From: Dryocola sp051307055
Lineage (GTDB): Bacteria > Pseudomonadota > Gammaproteobacteria > Enterobacterales > Enterobacteriaceae
Assembly: GCF_051307055.1 (NCBI RefSeq)
Contig: NZ_CP149994.1
Span: forward strand, 3,410,001-3,474,000
Length of the DNA stretch: 64,000 nt
Reading direction: 5' to 3'
The position numbers were made by a program, and so were the translations under genes. Positions 45,991 through 54,774 of the stretch are shown piece after piece. Position 1 is the first letter of the stretch, and every line of letters starts with the position of its first letter. A model generated the notes under the pieces. The model had not been told where the DNA came from. It worked only from the letters and a program-made list of their open reading frames with translations, and ran no database searches.

Positions 45991-46689
45991 TCACTGCCTG
46001 CCCAGCATGAAGTTAACGGCATCCTCAGCATGAATGGCGGCCGTATCGAACACGGGCAGCGGGCAATCGCGCTGTTGCAGCAGCAGGCCGATTTCCGTGC
46101 AGCCGAAAATCACGCCCTGGGCGCCCTGCCGCTGAAGCGCCTCAATGACCTGCTGGTAATAGCGTTTCGATTCAGCGGTGATTTTACCGAGGCACAGCTC
46201 CGCAAAAATAATCTCATTGATGCGCAGGCGCTGCGGCTCGTTGGGGATCAGTGTTTCAATGCCAAATTCCGCGCTCAGGCGGCCGCGATAAAAATCCTGC
46301 TCCATTGTATAACGCGTGCCCAGCAGCGCCACCTTGCTTACGCCCTGCGCAGCAATCGCTCTGCCGGTGGCGTCCGCAATGTGCAGGAACGGCAGACCGC
46401 AGCGCGATTCAATCTGGTTGGCCACTTTGTGCATAGTGTTCGTGCACAGCACGATACCTTCCGCGCCCGCTTTTTGCAGCCCCAGAGCCGCATCCGCCAG
46501 CATCTCGCCCGCTTTATCCCATTCGCCGCTGGACTGGCAGGCTTCAATTTCATGGAAATCCACGCTGTGCAGGATAATCTTCGCCGAGTGCAACCCACCC
46601 AGACGCGCCTTCACGCCTTCATTGATCAGGCGATAATAAGGAATAGTGGACTCCCAGCTCATACCGCCAATCAGGCCTATCGTTTTCAT
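45991..46689 (-). CDS. ygeA: Broad-specificity amino-acid racemase YgeA
   Basis: 232 aa (230 in E. coli). Asp/Glu/hydantoin racemase family, PLP-independent, using two cysteines: C82 in VLCTNTMHK and C197 in IFGCTEIGLLL. N-terminal MKTIGLIGGMSWEST is the family signature. E. coli YgeA racemises several amino acids including homoserine and can work on DAP. Divergent from kdgF. Confidence 0.95.
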   Translation of the reverse strand: MKTIGLIGGMSWESTIPYYRLINEGVKARLGGLHSAKIILHSVDFHEIEACQSSGEWDKAGEMLADAALGLQKAGAEGIVLCTNTMHKVANQIESRCGLPFLHIADATGRAIAAQGVSKVALLGTRYTMEQDFYRGRLSAEFGIETLIPNEPQRLRINEIIFAELCLGKITAESKRYYQQVIEALQRQGAQGVIFGCTEIGLLLQQRDCPLPVFDTAAIHAEDAVNFMLGRQ

Positions 46690-46817
46690 TTTTTATCGCC
46701 TTTTTATCTCTGTTCCCCGGTTATAGCAGAGGTTCGCCGGACAGGGAAAGCGTGATCGTCACAACATTTATCAGCGGTGAGCTATGCCAGAACGCTTTTC
46801 CGCGATACGATTATAAA

Positions 46818-46835
46818 AATGAAACAATGTTTCAC
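46818..46835. promoter_or_regulatory. KdgR box upstream of kdgF
   Basis: AATGAAACAATGTTTCAC: GAAAC-N3-GTTTC core, a near-perfect match to the KdgR consensus, 18 bp before the kdgF start, in position to block transcription. Confidence 0.85.
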
Positions 46836-46853
46836 ATAGATGAGGATCTGCGA

Positions 46854-47177
46854 ATGTTTACATTTTTTAAAGACACCGCTCTGGACGATCTCGGCGCAGG
46901 CGTGAGCCGCCGTATTCTGGCGCACGGCGGAAAAATGATGGCGGTTCAGGTTAACTTCGAAACGGGCGCCGTTGGCCCGATGCACAATCATCCGCATGAG
47001 CAGCTGACTTACGTGCTCTCCGGCGAGTTTGAGTTCACCATCGATGATGAAGTCCACAGGGTGAAAGCTGGTGATACGTTGTATAAAGAGCCGCACGTGA
47101 TGCACGGCTGCGTATGCCTGGCGGCAGGCACGCTGCTGGATACCTTCACGCCGGTTCGTGAGGATTTTCTGCAGTAG
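46854..47177 (+). CDS. kdgF: Cupin KdgF, unsaturated uronate ring-opening protein
   Basis: 107 aa from ATG 46854, preceded by GAGG; an in-frame ATG at 46752 lies upstream of the operator and is rejected. Single-domain cupin with the metal motif HNHPHEQ at 44-50 and a second histidine cluster PHVMH (80-84). KdgF proteins convert the unsaturated monouronate released from pectin or alginate into the linear keto form (DKI). The strong KdgR box and the neighbouring ogl, tog and kduD genes support this role. Without that context only 'cupin' could be claimed. Confidence 0.88.
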   Translation: MFTFFKDTALDDLGAGVSRRILAHGGKMMAVQVNFETGAVGPMHNHPHEQLTYVLSGEFEFTIDDEVHRVKAGDTLYKEPHVMHGCVCLAAGTLLDTFTPVREDFLQ

Positions 47178-47188
47178 GCTACAAATGA

Positions 47189-47214
47189 TAACGGCTCCGC
47201 AAGGAGCCGTTTAT
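47189..47214. terminator. Bidirectional terminator between kdgF and fepE
   Basis: AACGGCTCC, GCAA loop, GGAGCCGTT, between convergent genes; 11 bp after the kdgF stop. Confidence 0.75.
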
Positions 47215-47233
47215 GCATAAAAAGCAAACCGCC

Positions 47234-48370
47234 TCAGGCGAGCTTTTCCATCTCCAGACCGTTGTCCATTTCCAGGCGATTGCTCATCGCATGACGCATC
47301 AGCACCGTACCCGAAGCCACCATCAAACCCACTAAGGCGGCAAGCACGATAATTAACGACTTACGCGGGCTATCTTTGGTTACCGGCAAAGAAGGCTGCA
47401 TCTGGTATTTGTACGGCGTGAAGTTCACCTTCCCGATATTGACCGTTTCAAGCTGGGCAAGTAAATGCTCACGGTTCTGCATCGATGCATTCAGCTCGGC
47501 GACATCTTTAATAGACTGCTCAATCTTTAGCTTTTCCGCTAAGCCATCGGCACCCAGCGCGACGGAATAGTCCGGATCGTCTTTCACCGCCTGACCGTTG
47601 CTGTAGACAGGTTTTTTGATCCCGGCGGCGTTGGCTACCTGCAACGAGTAGCCCAGGCGCTGCACGTTAACGTTATGCTGGTTTTCCAGCAGCGTGCGAT
47701 CCAGCAGCAGCTTATCTTTCTCAAAGGCAATTTTTAGCTCAACCGCATTTTTCAGATCCTGCAGCACATCCTTGTTCACCTCAGCGTTAATAAACTGAAT
47801 GTAGTTCTCCAGCACCTGCTGGGCATCGCCTGCGTCAGGCGCGACGAAACTCAGACTCCAGGAGGAATAAGGAGCGTTATCTGCCTTTTTCGGATCGACA
47901 TTGTTCTGCGCTTTAAATTTATCTGCAACGCTGACGATAGCGCGATGCAGCTCGCTGTTATCCACGTCCTGATTGTTCAGCAGCGCCTGCACATAAGGAG
48001 ACTGCGCCAGGAACTGCTCACGCAGCGCCTGCGAATCAAACTTTTTCAAAAATTTATTGTAGATGGCGCCGGCTTCAACCCCTGCCTCCACGCCCAGCAC
48101 CGTCATATTGATTGTCGCGCGGCGCAGCTCAATCAGCTGCTCATTTTCAGGCGCGGTGATAACGGCCCGGCTGGTCCATTTCTGGGGCAGCAGGAAGCTT
48201 GCCGCCAGTCCCGCCAGAGCGAAGATAAGCGTAATGGCCGCGATCTGCTTTCTGGCGGCGAACAGCGTCGCCAGTATAGAAAGTAAATCTATCTCTTCAC
48301 GAGGAGAGGGCAGCATCCGATAAGGAGGAGCGTTTTCTAACTGACTGGATTTTACTTCAATAGAAGACAT
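47234..48370 (-). CDS. fepE: LPS O-antigen chain-length regulator, Wzz/FepE type
   Basis: 378 aa (E. coli FepE 377). Polysaccharide co-polymerase of the Wzz family: cytoplasmic N terminus, membrane helix at about 45-65 (AAITLIFALAGLAASFLLP), long periplasmic coiled-coil domain, and a C-terminal helix (SLIIVLAALVGLMVASG) preceded by the proline-rich KYQMQPSLPVTKDSPRK. The segment IKKPVYSNGQAVKDDPDYS is close to FepE, which gives very long O-antigen chains. ATG 48370 is chosen; the open frame runs 29 codons further without Wzz similarity. In E. coli fepE sits in the enterobactin locus; here it is inside the pectin region and divergent from togM. Confidence 0.85.
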   Translation of the reverse strand: MSSIEVKSSQLENAPPYRMLPSPREEIDLLSILATLFAARKQIAAITLIFALAGLAASFLLPQKWTSRAVITAPENEQLIELRRATINMTVLGVEAGVEAGAIYNKFLKKFDSQALREQFLAQSPYVQALLNNQDVDNSELHRAIVSVADKFKAQNNVDPKKADNAPYSSWSLSFVAPDAGDAQQVLENYIQFINAEVNKDVLQDLKNAVELKIAFEKDKLLLDRTLLENQHNVNVQRLGYSLQVANAAGIKKPVYSNGQAVKDDPDYSVALGADGLAEKLKIEQSIKDVAELNASMQNREHLLAQLETVNIGKVNFTPYKYQMQPSLPVTKDSPRKSLIIVLAALVGLMVASGTVLMRHAMSNRLEMDNGLEMEKLA

Positions 48371-48740
48371 AACTGGCCGCTTAAAAGTTGATTGAAAAAT
48401 AACCTGAATTAAACGTCGGGTAAGAAAAAAGAGCTCCGTGCGACGCGGGCAGGACAAGCAATAGAGGATAATTCTTTAACGTGGGGAGCTGCAGCACACC
48501 ATTTCCTTGTGAATATCACTATTGAATGTAACGCATAGTCAGAACAGCACCTTTTATATGCGCAACACGGTTTTCCTCGCGCTTACACATGATGACAATC
48601 GGTTAAAAAGTGCCTGAGAGAAAACGCATTATTCCCAAGATTAATCTGAAAAACAACTACCATCTCTTGCAGTTTTTCTTTTGTTGCCTTTTTACACAGT
48701 AACCTCTCGCTGCGTTCAAAAACCCCTCTGCTTCAAATAA

Positions 48741-48757
48741 TCGAAACAGCGTTTCGA
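48741..48757. promoter_or_regulatory. KdgR box 1 upstream of togM
   Basis: TCGAAACAGCGTTTCGA, a perfect palindrome of GAAAC-N3-GTTTC type, about 24 bp upstream of a likely -10. Confidence 0.75.
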
Positions 48758-48814
48758 CTTCGATCACATTTCCGCCATTTATAGAATGACGCGGTTACAA
48801 ATAGTAATAAGATT

Positions 48815-48835
48815 AATTAAAACGCTGTTTTATAA
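48815..48835. promoter_or_regulatory. KdgR box 2 upstream of togM
   Basis: AATTAAAACGCTGTTTTATAA: AAAAC-N3-GTTTT core, 74 bp downstream of box 1, i.e. in the likely transcribed leader. Paired boxes suggest roadblock or cooperative repression. Confidence 0.65.
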
Positions 48836-49061
48836 ATCAGGAACCACAGTTTGTTTGTTAATGAAACTAACAAAAAGCAGGTGGAGAAACCAGCAACGTT
48901 TAATCACCTATCCCATTGAAATAAAAAGGTTAGCTAACAAAATAAAAAAGCATGGCGCGCCAGAAAGAGCGTTCCATCTTCCCCAGGTCAGGAAAGGCTG
49001 CATTTCCACAACGAATTTATCACGACTGTTTTTTAAACTATTGGCCGCCAGGTAGGTATGT

Positions 49062-49952
49062 ATGAATGAAAACAAGATGTTAGGATTGGCGTGGATATCA
49101 CCCTATATCATAGGGCTGCTTGTCTTTACCGCTTTCCCGTTTGTTTCATCTTTCTTCCTCAGTTTTACCGAGTATGACTTGATGAATCCGCCGGTTTTTA
49201 CCGGTATTGAAAACTATCGCTACATGTTGACGGAAGATTCGCTCTTCTGGAAATCAATGGGCGTGACCTTCGCGTACGTGTTTTTAACCATCCCGTTAAA
49301 GCTTGCTTTTGCTCTTGGCATCGCATTTGTTCTTAACTTTAAACTGCGCGGCATCGGTTTCTTCCGTACCGCTTACTACATCCCTTCTATTCTCGGCAGC
49401 TCCGTTGCTATCGCCGTGCTGTGGCGCGCGCTGTTCGCTATTGACGGCCTGCTGAACAGCTTCATCGGCGTGTTTGGTCTGGATCCGGTTAACTGGCTTG
49501 GCGAACCCTCGCTGGCGCTGATGTCCGTGACTTTGCTGCGCGTCTGGCAGTTCGGTTCGGCCATGGTCATCTTCCTTGCCGCGCTGCAAAACGTACCGCA
49601 GTCGCAGTACGAAGCGGCGATGATCGACGGCGCGTCCAAATGGCAGATGTTCACGAAAGTGACCGTACCGCTGATTACGCCGGTTATCTTCTTTAACTTC
49701 ATTATGCAAACGACGCAGGCGTTCCAGGAGTTTACCGCGCCATACATCATTACCGGCGGCGGCCCGACTCACTATACCTACCTGTTCTCGCTCTATATCT
49801 ACGACACGGCGTTTAAATACTTCGATATGGGTTATGGCGCGGCGCTGGCGTGGGTGCTGTTCCTGGTCGTGGCGGTCTTTGCCTCCATCGCCTTTAAGTC
49901 ATCGAAATACTGGGTGTTCTACTCTGCCGATAAGGGAGGCAAAAATGGCTGA
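49062..49952 (+). CDS. togM: Oligogalacturonide ABC transporter permease TogM
   Basis: 296 aa, MalF-type inner-membrane permease with six predicted helices and the EAA loop (YEAAMIDGASKWQMFTKVTVPL at about 185-206) that contacts the ATPase. Reads into togN with an 8-bp overlap. Member of the carbohydrate-uptake CUT1 group. Assignment to oligogalacturonide import rests on the togMNAB gene order, the KdgR boxes and the adjacent ogl gene; sequence alone supports a CUT1 sugar permease. Confidence 0.87.
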   Translation: MNENKMLGLAWISPYIIGLLVFTAFPFVSSFFLSFTEYDLMNPPVFTGIENYRYMLTEDSLFWKSMGVTFAYVFLTIPLKLAFALGIAFVLNFKLRGIGFFRTAYYIPSILGSSVAIAVLWRALFAIDGLLNSFIGVFGLDPVNWLGEPSLALMSVTLLRVWQFGSAMVIFLAALQNVPQSQYEAAMIDGASKWQMFTKVTVPLITPVIFFNFIMQTTQAFQEFTAPYIITGGGPTHYTYLFSLYIYDTAFKYFDMGYGAALAWVLFLVVAVFASIAFKSSKYWVFYSADKGGKNG

Positions 49953-50859
49953 TATTCAACAAAGCCAGCTACCGGCAAACAGCGCCGCGGATCTTGCTGA
50001 ACAGGAAGTCCAGCGCACTTTACGCCGTGAAAAAATTAGCCGGGTTATCCGCTACGTCATTTTACTTGCGGTTGGTTTGCTGATGCTTTATCCGCTGGTG
50101 TGGATGTTCTCGGCGTCGTTTAAGCCAAACCACGAGATCTTTACCACGCTCGGCCTGTGGCCTGCGCATCCTACCAGCGACGGCTTCGTCAACGGCTGGA
50201 AAACCGGCACCGAGTACACCTTCGGCCATTACATGTGGAACACCTTCCAGTATGTGATCCCTAAGGTGATCCTGACCATTATCTCCTCTACGGTTGTCGC
50301 TTACGGCTTTGCCCGTTTCGAAATTCCGTTTAAGAAATTCTGGTTCGCCACGCTGATTACCACCATGCTGCTGCCGAGCACCGTGCTGCTGATCCCTCAG
50401 TACCTGATGTTCCGGGAAATGGGCATGCTCAACAGTTATCTGCCGCTCTATCTGCCGCTGGCCTTTGCGACACAAGGGTTCTTCGTCTTCATGCTTATCC
50501 AGTTCCTGCGCGGCGTGCCGCGCGATATGGAAGAAGCCGCTCAGATTGACGGCTGCAACTCCTTGCAGGTGCTCTGGTATGTGGTGGTGCCGATCCTCAA
50601 ACCGGCCATTATCTCCGTCGCCCTGTTCCAGTTCATGTGGTCCATGAACGACTTTATCGGGCCGCTGATTTACGTCTACAGCGTGGACAAATACCCGATT
50701 GCCCTGGCGCTCAAAATGTCTATCGACGTCACCGAGGGCGCGCCGTGGAACGAAATTCTGGCAATGGCGAGCATCTCCATTCTGCCGTCAATCATCATCT
50801 TCTTCCTGGCGCAACGCTACTTTGTACAGGGCGTAACCAGCAGCGGAATTAAAGGTTAA
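49945..50859 (+). CDS. togN: Oligogalacturonide ABC transporter permease TogN
   Basis: 304 aa from ATG 49945, preceded by AGGGAGGC inside the end of togM (8-bp overlap). MalG-type permease: cytoplasmic N terminus of about 40 residues, six helices, and the EAA loop (MEEAAQIDGCNSLQVLWYVVVP at about 220-241). Partner of TogM. Followed after 13 bp by togA. Confidence 0.87.
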   Translation: MADIQQSQLPANSAADLAEQEVQRTLRREKISRVIRYVILLAVGLLMLYPLVWMFSASFKPNHEIFTTLGLWPAHPTSDGFVNGWKTGTEYTFGHYMWNTFQYVIPKVILTIISSTVVAYGFARFEIPFKKFWFATLITTMLLPSTVLLIPQYLMFREMGMLNSYLPLYLPLAFATQGFFVFMLIQFLRGVPRDMEEAAQIDGCNSLQVLWYVVVPILKPAIISVALFQFMWSMNDFIGPLIYVYSVDKYPIALALKMSIDVTEGAPWNEILAMASISILPSIIIFFLAQRYFVQGVTSSGIKG

Positions 50860-50872
50860 GTGAGGGAATATC

Positions 50873-52000
50873 ATGGCTGAAGTCATTTTCAATAAATTGC
50901 AAAAGGTGTACTCCAACGGCTTCCAGGCGGTTCACGGCATTGACCTGACCATTGCTGATGGCGAATTCATGGTTATCGTCGGCCCATCTGGCTGCGCAAA
51001 ATCAACCACGCTGCGCATGCTGGCCGGCCTTGAGACCATCAGCGGCGGTGAAGTCAGAATCGGCGAGCGCGTGGTGAATAACCTCGCCCCGAAATCTCGC
51101 GGTATCGCGATGGTGTTTCAGAACTACGCGCTTTATCCACATATGACCGTTCGCGAAAACCTCGCCTTCGGCCTGAAGCTCTCAAAAATGCCGAAGGATC
51201 AAATCACCGCCCAGGTAAATGAAGCGGCGAAAATTCTTGAGCTTGATGAGCTGATGGACCGTCTGCCGCGCCAGCTTTCCGGCGGCCAGGCGCAGCGCGT
51301 GGCGGTCGGCCGCGCCATCGTGAAAAAGCCGGACGTCTTCTTGTTCGATGAACCGCTCTCTAATCTGGATGCAAAACTGCGCGCCTCGATGCGTATCCGT
51401 ATCTCCGATCTGCACAAACAGCTTAAGAAGAGCGGCAAACCAGCGACCACCGTTTATGTCACCCATGACCAGACCGAAGCGATGACCATGGGCGACCGTA
51501 TCTGCGTGATGAAGCTGGGACACATTATGCAGGTCGATACGCCAGACAACCTTTATCACTTCCCGAAAAATATGTTCGTGGCGGGCTTTATTGGCGCGCC
51601 GGAAATGAACATCAGGCCGAGCAAGCTGATTGAAAAAGAGGGACGTCTGCAGATTAGCGTGGGCCAGGATACCCTGGCGCTGAACGAGCGTCAGCAGGAG
51701 CGCTGTGCGGCTTACAAAGATCGGGATGTGTTCTTCGGCATCCGCCCTGAATTTATATCCGTCTCTGACGAGCCGTTCGCCGCAAGCCATTCCAGCGGCG
51801 AGATGGTTCGCGTAGAGAACATGGGGCATGAATTCTTCGTCTACCTGCAGGTGGCCGATTTTGAAATGACCTGCCGCATCCCTTCCGATGAAGCTAAGCC
51901 GCTGATTGAAAAGGGACTTCATCGTAAAGTGTATTTCAAGTTCGACATGGAAAAATGTCATATTTTTGACGCTAAAACAGAACAAAACATCTCTCTTTGA
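50873..52000 (+). CDS. togA: Oligogalacturonide ABC transporter ATPase TogA
   Basis: 375 aa MalK-type ATPase. Q-loop VFQNYALYPHMT, signature LSGGQ at 135-139, Walker B VFLFDEP at 155-161, H-loop TVYVTHDQTEA, and a C-terminal TOBE/OB regulatory part. The Walker A is GPSGCAKST (37-45), with Ala at the usual third glycine, a tolerated variant in this ATPase group. Powers TogMN. Start preceded by AGTGAGG. Confidence 0.9.
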   Translation: MAEVIFNKLQKVYSNGFQAVHGIDLTIADGEFMVIVGPSGCAKSTTLRMLAGLETISGGEVRIGERVVNNLAPKSRGIAMVFQNYALYPHMTVRENLAFGLKLSKMPKDQITAQVNEAAKILELDELMDRLPRQLSGGQAQRVAVGRAIVKKPDVFLFDEPLSNLDAKLRASMRIRISDLHKQLKKSGKPATTVYVTHDQTEAMTMGDRICVMKLGHIMQVDTPDNLYHFPKNMFVAGFIGAPEMNIRPSKLIEKEGRLQISVGQDTLALNERQQERCAAYKDRDVFFGIRPEFISVSDEPFAASHSSGEMVRVENMGHEFFVYLQVADFEMTCRIPSDEAKPLIEKGLHRKVYFKFDMEKCHIFDAKTEQNISL

Positions 52001-52013
52001 GCGAGCCTCTATA

Positions 52014-53303
52014 ATGAAAAAATTAGTGTTAAGTACCCTGATAACCTCTACTTTAGCCATGGCCGCCGGCTCCGCTTTCGCTGACGAGCAGGTCGATTTA
52101 CGTATGTCCTGGTGGGGCGGCAACGGCCGTCACCAGGTGACGTTAAAAGCGCTGGAGGCGTTTCATAAGCAGCACCCGAACATTAACGTGAAGTCCGAAT
52201 ATACCGGCTGGGACGGCCACCTTTCGCGCCTGACCACCCAAATTGCCGGTGGAACAGAGCCGGACGTGATGCAGACCAACTGGAACTGGCTGCCGATCTT
52301 CTCGAAAACCGGCACCGGTTTCTACGATCTGAATACCGTGAGCGGCGAGTTGGATCTCACGCAGTTTGATCCAAAAGAGCTGCAGTCCACCACCGTCGAC
52401 GGCAAGCTGAACGGGATCCCTGTTTCCGTCACCGCGCGCGTCTTCTATTTCAACGATGTAACCTGGAAAAAAGCGGGCGTTGAATACCCGAAAACCTGGG
52501 ACGAGCTGATGGCGGCGGGGAAAACCTTCGAAGCCAAACTGGGTAAACAATACTACCCGGTGGTGCTGGAGCATCAGGATACGCTGGCGCTGCTGCGCTC
52601 GTACATGGTGCAGAAGTACAACATCAGTGAAGTGGATCTTGCCGGTAAAAAATTCGCTTACAGCAAAGCGCAGTGGGTTGAATTCTTCCAGATGTACAAA
52701 AAGCTCATCGACAGCCACGTCATGCCGGATACCAAATATTACGCCTCGTTCGGTAAGAGCAATATGTACGAAATGAAGCCGTGGATTCAGGGCGAATGGG
52801 CCGGTACTTACATGTGGAACTCGACCATCACCAAGTACTCAGACAACCTTAAGCCGCCGGCGAAGCTTGAGCTGGGCGCCTACCCGATGCTGCCGGATGC
52901 CAAAGACGCAGGTTTGTTCTTTAAACCGGCGCAGATGTTCTCTATCAGCAAAACCACTAAGCATCCAAAAGAATCAGCCCAGCTGATTAATTTCCTGCTC
53001 AACAGCAAAGAAGGCGTGCAGGCGCTGGGCCTGGAACGTGGCGTACCGTTAAGCAAAGCGGCTGTGGCGCAGCTTACGGCTGATGGGGTGATCGAGGCTC
53101 ACGATCCGGCGGTTGCGGGCCTGAAGCTGGCCCAGTCGCTGCCAAATCATCTGACAACCTCACCGTACTTTGACGATCCGCAGATCGTTTCGCTGTTCGG
53201 TACCTCCCTGCAGTACATCGACTATGGTCAAAAAACCGTGGAAGAAACGGCGGCAGATTTCGAGCGTCAGGGTAACCGTATCCTTAAACGCGCCATGCGC
53301 TAA
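52014..53303 (+). CDS. togB: Oligogalacturonide-binding periplasmic protein TogB
   Basis: 429 aa from ATG 52014 (an in-frame ATG at 51906 lies inside togA). Family 1 extracellular solute-binding protein. Sec signal peptide MKKLVLSTLITSTLAMAAGS with cleavage after AFA (residue 24), then the lobes with LRMSWWGGNGRHQVTLKALE and GGTEPDVMQTNWNW. It should bind short galacturonide chains that enter through KdgM and deliver them to TogMN. Thirteen bases after togA, then a terminator. Confidence 0.88.
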   Translation: MKKLVLSTLITSTLAMAAGSAFADEQVDLRMSWWGGNGRHQVTLKALEAFHKQHPNINVKSEYTGWDGHLSRLTTQIAGGTEPDVMQTNWNWLPIFSKTGTGFYDLNTVSGELDLTQFDPKELQSTTVDGKLNGIPVSVTARVFYFNDVTWKKAGVEYPKTWDELMAAGKTFEAKLGKQYYPVVLEHQDTLALLRSYMVQKYNISEVDLAGKKFAYSKAQWVEFFQMYKKLIDSHVMPDTKYYASFGKSNMYEMKPWIQGEWAGTYMWNSTITKYSDNLKPPAKLELGAYPMLPDAKDAGLFFKPAQMFSISKTTKHPKESAQLINFLLNSKEGVQALGLERGVPLSKAAVAQLTADGVIEAHDPAVAGLKLAQSLPNHLTTSPYFDDPQIVSLFGTSLQYIDYGQKTVEETAADFERQGNRILKRAMR

Positions 53304-53342
53304 GTTACTCCTCAGGCTCGCGAATACTCGCACCATACCCTG

Positions 53343-53370
53343 CCCCGCTTGCGTGGCGGGGTATTTTTTT
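53343..53370 (+). terminator. Terminator after togB
   Basis: CCCCGC/GCGGGG stem and a T-run of seven. ogl follows 20 bp later, so read-through of part of the transcript or a separate promoter must feed ogl. Confidence 0.82.
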
Positions 53371-53389
53371 AAAGATAAGGATCTTCGTC

Positions 53390-54520
53390 ATGGCTAAAGG
53401 TAAAAAAATACAGCTTTCTTTCCGCTCGCAGCGCGACAGGGAAACCGGCAGCGAAGTATTGCGCTTAACCCCGCCGCATGTGATTTGCCATCGTAATTAC
53501 TTCTACCAAAAATGTTTTAGCAACGACGGACAGCAGCTGATTTTTGGCGGGGCGTTTGAAGGACACTGGAACTACTATTTGCTCGATCTCAACAAACAGA
53601 TCGCCACGCAGTTAACGGAAGGCAGCGGGGATAATACCTTCGGCGGCTTTTTATCCGCGGACGATAAGGCGTTGTGGTATGTAAAAAACAACCGTGAACT
53701 CAGGCGCGTCGATCTGCAATCGCTAAAAGAAGAGAGCATCTATGAGGTTGACGCGGACTGGGTTGCCTATGGCACCTGGGTGGCAAACTCAGACTGCACA
53801 AAGCTTGTCGGCATCGAGATTAAAAAAAGCGACTGGTCACCGCTTACCGACTGGCAAAAATTCCGCGACTTTTACTTCACCAATCCGGAATGCCGCCTGA
53901 TCCGCATCGATCTGCAAACCGGCGAGCAGGAGACCGTTTTGCAGGAAAAACGCTGGCTGGGGCATCCGATTTATCGCCCGTTTGATGATGAAACCGTCGC
54001 CTTCTGCCATGAAGGGCCGCGTGATGCCATCGACGCGCGCATGTGGCTTATCAACCAGAACGGCAGTAACCTGCGCAAAGTACGCCAGCATGAAGAAGGC
54101 GAAAGCTTCACCCATGAATTCTGGGTGCCGGACGGCTCTGCGCTCTACTACGTAGCGCATAAAGAAGGATCCGCGCATCGCTATCTGTGCAGCGCCGATC
54201 CCCGCACGCTTGAGAACCGTCAGCTGAGAATCATTCCGCCCTGCTCGCACCTGATGAGCAATCACGACGGTTCCCTTATCGTCGGTGACGGCGCGCAGCA
54301 TAAAACGGGACAGATCGATCTTAACGATCCCTTTATTTGGGTATTCGATCTACGCAAAGGCACGCAAAAGGCGGTATGCCAGCACAATACTTCATGGAAG
54401 GTAATCGACGGCGACCGGCAGGTAACGCATCCGCATCCGTCGTTCTCGCCGGATAATCAGTGGGTGCTGTTTACGTCTGATGAAGAAGGGATGCCCGCGC
54501 TTTATCTGGCGCGGATATAA
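53390..54520 (+). CDS. ogl: Oligogalacturonate lyase Ogl, copy 1
   Basis: 376 aa cytoplasmic lyase of family PL22 with a seven-bladed beta-propeller. It splits digalacturonate and unsaturated digalacturonate to monomers. The catalytic and Mn-binding residues known from the Yersinia enzyme are visible: H242 (THEFWVPDG), H287 (CSHLMSN), then Q344, H347 and H349 (RQVTHPHPSF). Preceded by AAGGATC. It lacks about 6 residues of the loop before the Q-H-H motif and has a shorter C terminus than copy 2 at 55930 and than the usual 388 aa. It follows togB after a terminator. Confidence 0.92.
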   Translation: MAKGKKIQLSFRSQRDRETGSEVLRLTPPHVICHRNYFYQKCFSNDGQQLIFGGAFEGHWNYYLLDLNKQIATQLTEGSGDNTFGGFLSADDKALWYVKNNRELRRVDLQSLKEESIYEVDADWVAYGTWVANSDCTKLVGIEIKKSDWSPLTDWQKFRDFYFTNPECRLIRIDLQTGEQETVLQEKRWLGHPIYRPFDDETVAFCHEGPRDAIDARMWLINQNGSNLRKVRQHEEGESFTHEFWVPDGSALYYVAHKEGSAHRYLCSADPRTLENRQLRIIPPCSHLMSNHDGSLIVGDGAQHKTGQIDLNDPFIWVFDLRKGTQKAVCQHNTSWKVIDGDRQVTHPHPSFSPDNQWVLFTSDEEGMPALYLARI

Positions 54521-54771
54521 AGATAACGGCGGATGGCGCTTACGCTTATCCGCCCTACCACAGAACTGGTTTGTAGGTCAGATAAGCGCAAATGTTGCCC
54601 GCCTTACGACCGGTGCGGGTATAAAGATAACGGCGGATGGCGCTTGCGCTTATCCGCCCTACCACAGAACTGGTTTGTAGGTCAGATAAGCGCAATACGA
54701 CCGGCGCGGGTATAAGGGTAACGGCGGAACTGCTTTGTAGGTCAGATAAGCGCAAGCGCCATCTGACAGAG
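54517..54771. repeat. Tandem BIME-like repeats between ogl copy 1 and kduD
   Basis: Two near-identical units start at 54517 and 54621 (104-bp spacing; shared stretch ATAAAGATAACGGCGGATGG onward for about 75 bp, one difference). A third, internally shortened unit starts near 54709. Each contains GCTTATCCGCCC and TAGGTCAGATAAGCGC, the palindromic REP cores. The first unit begins within the last codons of ogl. Confidence 0.85.
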
Positions 54772-54774
54772 GCG

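Larger units (their letters stand above)
48371..49061. promoter_or_regulatory. Long divergent regulatory region between fepE and togM
   Basis: 691 bp without a credible gene. It holds two KdgR-type palindromes (48741-48757 and 48815-48835), a possible -10 (TATAGA near 48781), and a long AT-rich leader before togM. The half-site ATCACA at about 48762-48767 could belong to a CRP site next to the first palindrome; both CRP and KdgR are expected for tog genes. Confidence 0.6.

Noticed and set aside
48786..49055. 89-codon plus-strand frame before togM
   Set aside because: Sits in the regulatory leader with KdgR palindromes; basic, low-complexity product with no ribosome site or family feature.
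51182..52123. 313-codon minus-strand open frame opposite togA/togB
   Set aside because: Antisense of well-conserved ABC transporter genes; no protein family features.
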